Below are positions 1 through 7,873 of a stretch of 64,000 nucleotides of DNA, in pieces (the first letter of the stretch is position 1; each line of letters starts with the position of its first letter). Under the pieces are notes generated by a model. The model searched no databases. It was not told the DNA's origin and saw nothing but the letters and a program-made list of their open reading frames with translations. The position numbers and the translations under genes are program-made. Location: the NCBI GenBank assembly GCA_964567785.1, contig CAZMOK010000006.1, forward strand, positions 10,569 to 74,568. The letters are read 5' to 3'. Origin of the DNA: CAZMOK01 sp964567785. GTDB taxonomy: Bacteria > Bacteroidota > Bacteroidia > Bacteroidales > JAGOPY01.

Positions 1-1
1 G

Positions 2-493
2 CTGATCAGAACAGGTGTGCTTCTTTCGCAGATCATCATAAAACTACGGTCGGGCAGTTACTTCAGTAATTTTGTGCATAAGCTTTCCACAGGCCGGTTT
101 AATGCACCTTTTAAGCCTGCCAGGACACCCTTCGACTGGATATCCAGTGATAACGAGGTAGTAGATGAATATATAGCTGATCCTTTTGCAGGCCATGAAT
201 TCACTGTAGGTTCATGGAATGTCTTATACAGGCTTTACCTTGCAGTGAGAAAATCTGAGAAAGAAAAGGCAATTCCTTCTCACCTTCCCGTCCTGCTGTT
301 ATCCGGCGGTGAAGACCCCGTGGGTAAAATGGGGAAACATCCGCAAAAAGTCTTTTCAAGTTACAAGAAAACAGGCATGCAGGATGTTGAGTTAAAGTTG
401 TATCCGGGTAAAAGGCATGATATCATCAATGAAACAAACCGGGAGGAAGTTTATCACCTCCTGGTTGATTGGATAAAAGATCATATCATTTAA
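2..493 (+). CDS. alpha/beta hydrolase, C-terminal part (5' end outside window)
   Basis: This is the C-terminal part of an alpha/beta hydrolase of the serine aminopeptidase S33 / monoacylglycerol lipase-like group. The frame is open to the left edge, so the nucleophile elbow with the catalytic Ser lies outside the window; the GTG at 17 is probably internal. Two members of the expected triad are visible in family order: the acidic residue in LLSGGEDPVG and the His in PGKRHDIINE near the C terminus. Substrate cannot be told. The stop is 9 bases before the HD-domain gene, so the two are probably cotranscribed. Confidence 0.8.
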   Translation: MIRTGVLLSQIIIKLRSGSYFSNFVHKLSTGRFNAPFKPARTPFDWISSDNEVVDEYIADPFAGHEFTVGSWNVLYRLYLAVRKSEKEKAIPSHLPVLLLSGGEDPVGKMGKHPQKVFSSYKKTGMQDVELKLYPGKRHDIINETNREEVYHLLVDWIKDHII

Positions 494-502
494 GCAGAAG
501 CC

Positions 503-1072
503 ATGAAAAAATACGAAGAGATCATCACTAAATATTATCCCAAAGATTCTTTAAGGTACAAGTACTATTACACACATTCCAGGGCTGTTACCGGCCTTGC
601 CCTGAAGGTTGCCGAAATCAACCCACAACTCAGACCCGATATCGATTACATTGAAACAGCCGCAATGCTTCATGATATAGGGATATTTCTTACCGACGCA
701 CCGCAAATTGGCTGTTACGGTGATCAGCCCTATATCTGCCACGGTTACCTTGGAAGGGAACTGCTTGAAAAAGAGGGATTAACTGAAATAGCCCCGATAT
801 GTGAGAGACATATTGGCGTTGGCATTACCGTAGATGAGATAAAAAGAAGAAACTTACCGCTCCCGTTAAGGGATATGACCCCACAGACCACCGGGGAAAA
901 GATCATCTGCTATGCTGATAAATTCTTTTCCAAATCCTCCGAAGACCTTACAAAGCCAAAGTCCATCGATAAAATCATCATCAAGCTTTCAAAACACGGC
1001 ACTGAGAAGGCGGAGAAGTTCAGGGAAATGATGGAGCTTTTCGGCGCAGATTACGTTTACAATGAACAATGA
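503..1072 (+). CDS. HD-domain (HDIG) phosphohydrolase
   Basis: A 189-residue cytoplasmic protein of the HD superfamily of metal-dependent phosphohydrolases. It shows the first-shell histidine in YYTHSRAVTGLAL, the HD pair in AAMLHDIGIFL and further histidines in CHGYLGRELL and ICERHIGVGI, as in stand-alone HDIG proteins. No second domain is present, and the substrate (nucleotide or other phosphate ester) is not evident. It follows the hydrolase gene by 9 bases. Its last codons (Asn-Glu-Gln-stop) are made of the first heptamers of a tandem array that continues to the end of the opposing amidohydrolase gene. Confidence 0.85.
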   Translation: MKKYEEIITKYYPKDSLRYKYYYTHSRAVTGLALKVAEINPQLRPDIDYIETAAMLHDIGIFLTDAPQIGCYGDQPYICHGYLGRELLEKEGLTEIAPICERHIGVGITVDEIKRRNLPLPLRDMTPQTTGEKIICYADKFFSKSSEDLTKPKSIDKIIIKLSKHGTEKAEKFREMMELFGADYVYNEQ

Positions 1073-1102
1073 ACAATTAACTGATAATTGATAATTGATA
1101 AC
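1061..1102. repeat. heptamer array, 6 units
   Basis: Six consecutive 7-base units, read on the plus strand: AATGAAC, AATGAAC, AATTAAC, TGATAAT, TGATAAT, TGATAAC. The array covers the stop codon of the HD gene and fills the whole space to the stop codon of the convergent amidohydrolase gene. The same kind of array occurs at 33185, 33271, 42188 and 53214. Confidence 0.85.
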
Positions 1103-2742
1103 TATCTTCCAAACACTTTTTCCCCGCCCAAGTAGGTGGCCATCACCTTAACAGAGGGCACATCATCTACCGGGATCTGCATAATGTCGCGGTCAAGGAT
1201 AACAAAGTCGGCAAATTTGCCCGGTTCAAGGCTTCCTTTGATATCCTCCTCGAAACTGCCCTTAGAGGCCCAGATGGTCATAGATCTCAGTGTTTGCTCC
1301 CTGGTAAGGGCATTTTCCATCTGAAAACCGCCATCAGGCCAGCCCTGCATATCTTTACGCGCAACAGAGGCATAAAAAGTATTCAGCGGGTCGATCTCCT
1401 CAACCGGGAAATCCGTACCGTTTACCACCCATCCGTTCTGTGCCAGCAGGTCCTTGAAGGCATAAGCATGCTTGATCCTTTCGGGACCGAGCCTCTCATC
1501 TGCCCAGTACATGTCGGAAGTGGCATGTGTGCCCTGTATGGATGGGATTACTGAATAGTTCCCGAATAATTCCAGATCGGCGGGATTGACAACCTGGGCA
1601 TGCTCTATCCGCCATCTCCTGTCATTCTCTCCCTTCAGCACCTCGCCGTATAGCTGCAGCGTGAGACGAGTGGCAGAATCGCCTATGCAGTGCGTATTGA
1701 CCTGGAAACCGTTTTCATACGCCTGTGAAAACATATCCCTGAAATAGTCAGGTTCAGCAAGTAATAGGCCTTTGTTGTCAGGATCATCAGCATATGGCTC
1801 AAGCATTAAAGCACCTCTGGAACCCAGAGCACCATCGGTGTAAAATTTCAATGAGTTAACTCTTAGATAGTCTGTGTGGTAGGGGCCTTTTTCAAAAACA
1901 ATGTCGAGGTTCTCCTTTTTCGGGGTCACCATTGCGTTGATCCGCATTTTGAGTGAACCCGATTGCTGGAGCGAATCGATCAGATCGATTATTTCCAAAT
2001 CCAGTCCTGCATCAACCACGGAGGTCAGGCCCACGCCAAAACATTTCTTCTGCGCTTCGATCAAGGCGTGGTTGACCTGTTTGTTCTTTGGTTCAGGTAT
2101 CGCGGCCTTCATCGTGTCGATCGCATTGTCGAGGAGGATACCTGTCAGCTTTCCGTCCTTCTTGATGATGTCCCCGCCGGGGATTACCGTATTTTCATCA
2201 ATTCCCGCCCTGCGGAGCGCTTCATTGTTCACAAGTATTGCGTGACCATCGATGCGGGTGAGGATGACAGGGTTATCGGGATACAGCTTATTGAGCATCT
2301 CATTGTCAGGGAACTCCTTCATATCCCAGTCGTTCTGGTCCCATCCCCTGCCGGTGATCCAGACATATGGATGAGATTCATGAAAATTCTGCAACACCTG
2401 GATCACTTCATCAAAGGAAGATGTGCCGGTGAGGTCGGCCGACTGGATCAGCCCAAGGCCGAAACCATAGTAATGGCAGTGCCCGTCGATAAAACCGGGA
2501 TAGACCGGTTTACCCCCTGCATCAACCACGTCATCAGCCGTATAGTTTTCGAGGATCTGATCGTTGCTGCCAACAGAAACGATTTTTCCATCTTTTACGG
2601 CAAGGGCTTCTGCTACGGAGAACTTATCATCAACGGTGTAGATCACGGCGTTGTGCACCAGGAGGTCGGCTTTTTTAACGTTCTGACAGGAAAAAGCTAT
2701 AATCATGATAAGTATAATCTTAGTTGAGTACAAGTATTTCAT
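1102..2742 (-). CDS. exported amidohydrolase (YtcJ/NfdA-like, amidohydrolase family 3)
   Basis: About 546 residues. The N terminus is a lipoprotein-type signal: a charged start, a hydrophobic stretch and the lipobox-like IIAFSCQ, so the enzyme is probably anchored on the periplasmic side. The metal-dependent hydrolase core follows, with the HxH of DGHCHYYG, the His of NTHCIGDS, the His of RIEHAQVV and the Asp of NGTDFPVEE in family order. Members cleave amides, ureas or similar C-N bonds; the substrate here is unknown. The ATG at 2742 is preferred over the in-frame TTG at 2754 because it gives a normal signal peptide. It is convergent with the HD gene. Confidence 0.88.
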   Translation of the reverse strand: MKYLYSTKIILIMIIAFSCQNVKKADLLVHNAVIYTVDDKFSVAEALAVKDGKIVSVGSNDQILENYTADDVVDAGGKPVYPGFIDGHCHYYGFGLGLIQSADLTGTSSFDEVIQVLQNFHESHPYVWITGRGWDQNDWDMKEFPDNEMLNKLYPDNPVILTRIDGHAILVNNEALRRAGIDENTVIPGGDIIKKDGKLTGILLDNAIDTMKAAIPEPKNKQVNHALIEAQKKCFGVGLTSVVDAGLDLEIIDLIDSLQQSGSLKMRINAMVTPKKENLDIVFEKGPYHTDYLRVNSLKFYTDGALGSRGALMLEPYADDPDNKGLLLAEPDYFRDMFSQAYENGFQVNTHCIGDSATRLTLQLYGEVLKGENDRRWRIEHAQVVNPADLELFGNYSVIPSIQGTHATSDMYWADERLGPERIKHAYAFKDLLAQNGWVVNGTDFPVEEIDPLNTFYASVARKDMQGWPDGGFQMENALTREQTLRSMTIWASKGSFEEDIKGSLEPGKFADFVILDRDIMQIPVDDVPSVKVMATYLGGEKVFGR

Positions 2743-2828
2743 TTCGTGGGTCAATTATTTATAACAAAATTAAAAGTATCCTGTTAATTAATTACATTTA
2801 TCCACCGAAGTTAATGGTAAAAGGTTTT

Positions 2829-2836
2829 TATCTTTG
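2829..2836 (+). promoter_or_regulatory. Bacteroidota -7 element (TATCTTTG)
   Basis: Exact match to TAnnTTTG, 21 bases before the ATG at 2858. It overlaps the alternative upstream TTG (2834), which argues that the TTG is not the start. Confidence 0.6.
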
Positions 2837-2857
2837 CGGAACATTAAAGAGGCAACA

Positions 2858-3412
2858 ATGAAGAATCTACAATTCAACCCCAGGTTAATAGCTCTTACAT
2901 CCATAATCCTTTTCGGCGCTTTTATGAGGCTCATCCCTCACTGGCCCAACTTTACACCGGTTGCAGCCATTGCATTATTCGGCGGCGCCTATTTCTCGAG
3001 GAAATATTTGGCGTTCCTTATCCCTTTTGCCGCCATGTTCTTAAGTGACCTGGTAATCGGGTTCCATAGTTCCATGTGGGCAGTTTACATCGGCTTTGCC
3101 ATAACTGTTGTAATCGGCATCAGGCTCAGCCGGAATGTTACGGCAGGGAATGTCATTATTTCAGCCCTGGGCTCTTCCATTGTTTTTTTCCTTATCACCA
3201 ATTTCGCCTCCTGGCTGGCCTTTGGATTATACCCAAAGAATTTCATAGGACTGATGGAGAGTTACATTGCCGGGCTGGCGTTCTTCAATGACGGTAAGCT
3301 TGGTCTTTCATTCTTCCTGAATGAAGTTTTGGGAACCCTTACTTACAGCGCGGTTTTCTTCGGGGTTTTTGCCCTGGCGAAGATGAAATTCCCGATACTG
3401 AGATCAGCCTGA
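2858..3412 (+). CDS. DUF6580-like integral membrane protein
   Basis: A 184-residue membrane protein with about five hydrophobic segments. The early motif FMRLIPHWPNFTPVAAIALFGG followed by a short loop and a second helix ending in LSDLVIGFH is typical of the DUF6580 family common in Bacteroidota. The function of the family is not known. The overall arrangement resembles small-substrate (ECF-type S-component) membrane proteins, which is only an impression. The ATG at 2858 is chosen because a promoter element overlaps the upstream TTG. It has a monocistronic layout, convergent with the GroES-like gene. Confidence 0.75.
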   Translation: MKNLQFNPRLIALTSIILFGAFMRLIPHWPNFTPVAAIALFGGAYFSRKYLAFLIPFAAMFLSDLVIGFHSSMWAVYIGFAITVVIGIRLSRNVTAGNVIISALGSSIVFFLITNFASWLAFGLYPKNFIGLMESYIAGLAFFNDGKLGLSFFLNEVLGTLTYSAVFFGVFALAKMKFPILRSA

Positions 3413-3456
3413 AAAATAATTATTACCGGAACCTAGATAAAACAGAATTCCATTCT

Positions 3457-3840
3457 TTATTCAAACAACCCCTCATCCCTTTCCAGCAGAAGGATTGCAT
3501 GTTGTGGGACTATAAAGTATTTTTCACCGTCGTAGGCGATTTCTATGGCGCTCTTCTGCAGGAAGATGGCGTGGTCGCCAACCTGCGCCTGCAGCGGCAC
3601 ATACTGGATCTTGTCTTCCATTCTTTTCCAGGGCTCGTCGCCACCCTCGGTTGGAAGAGGAATGGGGTAACCCGGCCCTGTCTTTATGACATAACCCGAG
3701 CGGATCTCCTCTTTCTCCTTGTAACCCGGCGGCAGGTACAGACCGCTTTTCGTCTTGTCTTTTAAAGTTTTGGGTTTTATAAGGACCCTGTCCCCTACAA
3801 CGATGAGTTTTTCAAGTCCGTCATCCTTATTAGCTGCCAT
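3457..3840 (-). CDS. GroES-like co-chaperonin paralogue
   Basis: A 127-residue protein of the Cpn10 fold: VGDRVLIKP at the N terminus, the mobile-loop region around DKTKSGLYLPPG, then VGDHAIFLQKSAIEIAYDGEKYFIV near the C terminus. It is about 30 residues longer than canonical GroES, with an inserted loop (GYPIPLPTEGGDEPW) and a tail ending in GLFE. No groEL gene is next to it, so it is probably a paralogue rather than the main GroES. Such divergent co-chaperonin-like proteins are common in Bacteroidota. It is transcribed away from the mutL block from a promoter in the 94-base divergent gap. Confidence 0.8.
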   Translation of the reverse strand: MAANKDDGLEKLIVVGDRVLIKPKTLKDKTKSGLYLPPGYKEKEEIRSGYVIKTGPGYPIPLPTEGGDEPWKRMEDKIQYVPLQAQVGDHAIFLQKSAIEIAYDGEKYFIVPQHAILLLERDEGLFE

Positions 3841-3896
3841 ATTAATGTGAATTTTCTGAATCTTGAATCCCGGTGATCAAAGCATCGGTATCACTG

Positions 3897-3904
3897 CAAA
3901 AATA
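3897..3904 (-). promoter_or_regulatory. Bacteroidota -7 element for the GroES-like gene (TATTTTTG)
   Basis: On the minus strand TATTTTTG matches TAnnTTTG, 56 bases upstream of the GroES-like ATG. It lies only 4 bases from the divergent plus-strand element at 3909, so the two transcripts should compete. Confidence 0.55.
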
Positions 3905-3908
3905 TGAC

Positions 3909-3916
3909 TAATTTTG
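3909..3916 (+). promoter_or_regulatory. Bacteroidota -7 element for the mutL block (TAATTTTG)
   Basis: Matches TAnnTTTG, 17 bases before the ATG at 3934. It is likely to drive the small membrane protein gene, mutL and the rhomboid genes. Confidence 0.6.
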
Positions 3917-3933
3917 CAGTAAATTAGTTTATC

Positions 3934-4239
3934 ATGAAGATTGTATTCTTCAGAAGGCCTAAACCGAAGCAATTCAGTTACAGACCATTGTACTACGATC
4001 CCGAGAAGGAAGCCCGGGAAGAGAGAAAGAAAGAACTGGGACTGATAGAAGACGGGGATCCCAGGGCACGGCTCAAGTCGGAGATCAGGAGGAAATGGCG
4101 CAGGAATGATGACACCAGGCCATCAACCTACAATGGGGTCAGGATCATCTTTTACCTGTTTATAATCGTCCTTTCGGTATATTTTATCTTCTTCACCGAT
4201 TTCATTCAAAATCTTTTCAAGGTCTTCGGAGGTAATTGA
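3934..4239 (+). CDS. small single-pass membrane protein upstream of mutL
   Basis: A 101-residue protein with a very basic and acidic soluble part (many Arg/Lys/Glu, residues about 1-70) and one C-terminal transmembrane segment (IIFYLFIIVLSVYFIFF). The N-terminal part should be cytoplasmic by the positive-inside rule. I do not recognise a named family. Its stop overlaps the mutL start by one base (TGATG), which points to translational coupling. It shares the promoter at 3909. Confidence 0.75.
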   Translation: MKIVFFRRPKPKQFSYRPLYYDPEKEAREERKKELGLIEDGDPRARLKSEIRRKWRRNDDTRPSTYNGVRIIFYLFIIVLSVYFIFFTDFIQNLFKVFGGN

Positions 4240-6071
4240 TGGCAGATATCATCAGGCTATTACCCGATACTGTAGCGAACCAGATAGCAGCAGGCGAAGT
4301 GATACAACGCCCGGCCTCTGCTGTTAAGGAGTTACTTGAAAATTCGGTTGACTCAGGCGCCGGCGAGATAAAACTGATCATTAAGGATGCCGGTAAATCA
4401 CTAATCCAGGTTGTCGATAACGGTTGCGGAATGTCGCATATCGATGCACGGATGGCTTTTGAAAGGCATGCCACTTCGAAGATCAGCAAAGCCGATGATC
4501 TTTTCGCAATCAAAACACTTGGGTTCAGGGGTGAGGCCCTTGCTTCCATTGCTGCCATTGCGCAGGTCGAGGTCAAAACCAGGCTTCATGAGGATGAACT
4601 TGGCACCTGTATTATTGTTGAAGGATCGAAGGTGAAATCGCAGAACCCCTGTCAGTGCCCTCCGGGGACTTCGATTCTTGTCAAAAATCTCTTCTTCAAC
4701 ATTCCTGCACGAAGGAATTTCCTTAAATCAAACACTTCGGAACTCAAGCACATTATTGACGAATTCTTCAGGGTTGCTCTGGTATACAAAGACATAAGAT
4801 TTTCATTTCATAATAATAACGAACTGCTGCACCAGCTTCCTCTTTCAGGTATCAAACAGCGTATCGTCAACCTTTTTGGGAAAGGTTTCAACGAAAAGCT
4901 TATTCCTCTTGAACATGTCACAAGTAATCTGAAAATGACCGGGTTCATAGGAAAACCGGAATTTGCGAAAAAAACCAGGGGCGAGCAGTTCTTCTTCGTT
5001 AACGGGAGGTTCATCAAGCATGCCTACCTGAACCACTCCATAAACAGTGCTTTTCAGGAGTTGCTCCCAAAAGATTCGTTCCCAACCTATTTTGTATATA
5101 TCGAGGTTGATCCAAAGGTGATCGACATAAACATCCATCCCACGAAAACAGAACTGAACTTCCAGGAAGCACAGCTTATATACGCCGCACTCAGATCGGC
5201 CGTAAGGCAGGCATTAGGAATGCACAATGTGATGCCTTCCATAGACTTCAACACCGAAAGGAGTCTCGATTTCAGCCCGCCCGGGCGCGACAGGGTTCCT
5301 GAAAACCCCTTCGAAAGACCCAAAAAACCCTTTAACCCCTTTGAAACATCGGATATCCCTCCCGAGAGAAAAAAATCATTCCAGCAAAAGATCAACATCG
5401 AAAACTGGGAGAAGCTTTACCGGTCGTCAGGTGATGAAGGAGATAAAGATGACCGATCATCATTCCTTATCGATCCGGATTGGAAAAAAGACGACGGCGA
5501 CGAAGAAAAAGGTAATATTTTCCAGCTTCAGAACAGGTTCATAATCACGAACATCAAGTCGGCAATTGTCATCATCGACCAGCACAAAGCCCATTTAAGG
5601 ATACTTTACGAAAAAAACCTTGAAACCCTTAAAGACAGTAAACCGGTTACCCAGAGCGAACTATTCCCTGAGAACATTACCTTTTCCGGGAGTGACGTGG
5701 CCGTTATCGACGAACTGATACCTGAACTGGAATTGCTGGGATTCAGTTTGAACAAATTGAGCAATACCACGTTTGTTGTCGATGGCACTCCGTCGGGACT
5801 GAAAAGCGCAAGCATCCAGGAAATTTTTGAAGGGATACTTGATAACTATAAAAAGAACCTCCTGGAACTGAATCTTGATAAAAAGATTAATTTAGCCCGG
5901 TCGCTGGCAGCTAACCTGGCAATCAGCCCCGGCAAAAAGCTTCACAAGGAAGAGATCATGAAAATCGTTGATGAACTCTTTGCCTGCAAGGTGCCGGAGG
6001 TGACACCCGATGGTGACAGGATCTATGCCATTTTAGGGGTCAGTGACATCCAAAATCTTTTAGAAAGTTAA
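4239..6071 (+). CDS. mutL: DNA mismatch repair protein MutL
   Basis: MutL matches DNA mismatches recognised by MutS to downstream incision. The GHKL ATPase motifs are clear: ELLENSVDSGA (Glu general base and Asn), DNGCGM, ATSKI and TLGFRGEAL, followed by the transducer domain with the conserved FFFVNGRFIKH. The linker (about residues 330-430) is charged and poorly conserved. In the C-terminal domain the nuclease motif normally written DQHA(x2)E(x4)E reads DQHKAHLRILYE from residue 447, with Leu at position 453 where the first Glu is expected. The start is the ATG at 4239 (610 residues), overlapping the upstream stop. Confidence 0.96.
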   Translation: MADIIRLLPDTVANQIAAGEVIQRPASAVKELLENSVDSGAGEIKLIIKDAGKSLIQVVDNGCGMSHIDARMAFERHATSKISKADDLFAIKTLGFRGEALASIAAIAQVEVKTRLHEDELGTCIIVEGSKVKSQNPCQCPPGTSILVKNLFFNIPARRNFLKSNTSELKHIIDEFFRVALVYKDIRFSFHNNNELLHQLPLSGIKQRIVNLFGKGFNEKLIPLEHVTSNLKMTGFIGKPEFAKKTRGEQFFFVNGRFIKHAYLNHSINSAFQELLPKDSFPTYFVYIEVDPKVIDINIHPTKTELNFQEAQLIYAALRSAVRQALGMHNVMPSIDFNTERSLDFSPPGRDRVPENPFERPKKPFNPFETSDIPPERKKSFQQKINIENWEKLYRSSGDEGDKDDRSSFLIDPDWKKDDGDEEKGNIFQLQNRFIITNIKSAIVIIDQHKAHLRILYEKNLETLKDSKPVTQSELFPENITFSGSDVAVIDELIPELELLGFSLNKLSNTTFVVDGTPSGLKSASIQEIFEGILDNYKKNLLELNLDKKINLARSLAANLAISPGKKLHKEEIMKIVDELFACKVPEVTPDGDRIYAILGVSDIQNLLES

Positions 6072-6075
6072 TTTA

Positions 6076-6927
6076 ATGAGTGATCAATACAGACCAACCG
6101 GATTCAGGCTGCTCCCAACAGTAGTAAAAAACCTTCTGATCATCAACATACTGGTTTTTTTGCTTCAGATGGTTGCGCCGCAGCTTTTCGGTTTCAGGCT
6201 GGAAGATGAAATGGGGCTGCATTATTTCGGGGCTTCCGATTTCAGGCCCTGGCAATTTGTTACCTACATGTTCCTGCATGGCGACTTCGGCCATCTTTTC
6301 TTCAATATGTTTGCACTCTGGATGTTCGGCTACATGCTGGAAAACGTCTGGGGGCCAAAGAAATTCCTGACTTACTACATGCTCACAGGTTTCGGGGCCG
6401 CCGCTCTGCATTACTTTGTTATTTACCTGCAGATCAACCCTGTGGCAGAAACTATTACCAGCATTATTAATGATCCCTCAGCAGACAAAATACTGGCTTT
6501 CACACAGGAACATACCTTTGCGCTGAACCAGTATTCGGGCGAGATATACAACAGATTCCGTGATTTCAGGGAAGATGTGTCGGCACTGGCCATGAACCCC
6601 GGCAACAGGCTTGCCGTGCAGGAGTCTATTAATTTCCTGACTGAATACAAGGAATATTATCTCAACCTGCCCAATGTAATTGGCGCTTCGGGCGCAGTGT
6701 TCGGTATACTGGTCGCTTTTGGCCTTATGTTTCCGAATGTAAACATCTACCTTTACTTTTTATTCCCGATAAAAGCAAAATACTTTGTTATCCTTTACGG
6801 TGCCATCGAACTTATTTACGGAGTTACCGGCGCAGGTTCCAACGTAGCGCACTTCGCCCACCTCGGCGGCATGGTTTTTGGCTTCCTGATAATAATGTAC
6901 TGGAAACGAAGAGGGAGGTTGTTTTAA
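6076..6927 (+). CDS. rhomboid family intramembrane serine protease (first copy)
   Basis: A 283-residue polytopic protease. The catalytic Ser lies in GASGAVFGIL and the catalytic His in NVAHFAHLGGMVFGF, the standard rhomboid dyad. The N-terminal helices carry the MFLHGDFGHLFFNMFALWMFG motif (His and Asn of the oxyanion region). A soluble insertion of about 70 residues between helices (about 120-190) lengthens it compared with minimal rhomboids. It starts 4 bases after mutL and is followed after 2 bases by a second rhomboid, so the three genes are probably one transcript. Substrates cannot be predicted. Confidence 0.93.
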   Translation: MSDQYRPTGFRLLPTVVKNLLIINILVFLLQMVAPQLFGFRLEDEMGLHYFGASDFRPWQFVTYMFLHGDFGHLFFNMFALWMFGYMLENVWGPKKFLTYYMLTGFGAAALHYFVIYLQINPVAETITSIINDPSADKILAFTQEHTFALNQYSGEIYNRFRDFREDVSALAMNPGNRLAVQESINFLTEYKEYYLNLPNVIGASGAVFGILVAFGLMFPNVNIYLYFLFPIKAKYFVILYGAIELIYGVTGAGSNVAHFAHLGGMVFGFLIIMYWKRRGRLF

Positions 6928-6929
6928 TT

Positions 6930-7847
6930 ATGTACGAAAGATATAATCCAAGGGAAGAGTTACTGAAATTTATCAAAGGCGGGTCGATCCTTTCGCGCCT
7001 GCTGGTTATCAATGTGGGGGTATGGCTTTTTGTATCAGTTATACTCGTCTTTGCTTTCCTCTTCAATGTTATGGAAGAAAGCGTTCAGCGTTTCATAATC
7101 GACTTTCTGGCTGTCCCCTCCGCACTTGAAAGGCTTGCAGTGAGGCCGTGGACACTTTTCACCTACATGTTCCTGCACATTAATTTACTTCATATACTTT
7201 TTAACCTGTTGTGGCTTTACTGGTTCGGAAAGATCTTCCTTCAGTTCCTCAACCAGAAGCAATTGCTGGCAACCTATATATTTGGAGGACTTGCAGGCGG
7301 TGTGCTGTATATTTTTGCTTACAATATTTTCCCGGTTTTCAGGGAAGCCCTCCCCTACTCTAGCGCCCTGGGTGCTTCGGCATCTGTTATGGCCATCGTA
7401 ACGGCCATTTCGTTCTACACACCGAATTACTTCATACACCTGTTCCTTATAGGCAGGGTAAGGATCGTTTATGTTGCCATCGTTCTTTTCGTACTTGATT
7501 TTTTCATGATCAAATCCTCTAACGCGGGGGGGCATATAGCCCATATCGGCGGGGCCATTTATGGTTTTATTTATGCAGGATACCTGAGGCGTGGAAAAGA
7601 CTGGAGTCATTTAGTGGACCTGTTCAATCTGGGCAGCATAAAAAGATACTTCACAACCACAAAAAAGAATACGGATACAACAGGTTCGGCTGATTCGAGG
7701 CCTTTGACTGACGAGGAATATAACTACCGTAAGGCCGAACAACAAAAAACCATAGATAGGATACTTGACAAGATCTCCAAATCGGGTTACGACAGCCTGA
7801 CAAAGGAGGAAAAAGAAATCCTGTTCCGTTCGAGCAATAAGAACTGA
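6930..7847 (+). CDS. rhomboid family intramembrane serine protease (second copy)
   Basis: A 305-residue paralogue of the preceding gene. The membrane core has MFLHINLLHILFNLLWLYWFG, the Ser in LGASASVMAIV and the His in GGHIAHIGGAIYGF. The usual GxSG is therefore GASA, a variant I have seen in Bacteroidota members of the family, so activity is likely but not certain. A cytoplasmic tail of about 70 charged residues follows the last helix and ends in a region rich in Lys/Glu. It starts 2 bases after the first rhomboid. The pair may cut different membrane proteins or act in sequence. Confidence 0.9.
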   Translation: MYERYNPREELLKFIKGGSILSRLLVINVGVWLFVSVILVFAFLFNVMEESVQRFIIDFLAVPSALERLAVRPWTLFTYMFLHINLLHILFNLLWLYWFGKIFLQFLNQKQLLATYIFGGLAGGVLYIFAYNIFPVFREALPYSSALGASASVMAIVTAISFYTPNYFIHLFLIGRVRIVYVAIVLFVLDFFMIKSSNAGGHIAHIGGAIYGFIYAGYLRRGKDWSHLVDLFNLGSIKRYFTTTKKNTDTTGSADSRPLTDEEYNYRKAEQQKTIDRILDKISKSGYDSLTKEEKEILFRSSNKN

Positions 7848-7873
7848 TTGAAAGAATTCAAATTTATTAGGGA

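Noticed and set aside
1963..2727. A 254-residue frame opposite the amidohydrolase
   Set aside because: The amidohydrolase has all its metal-binding motifs; the opposite frame has no domain and no start signal.
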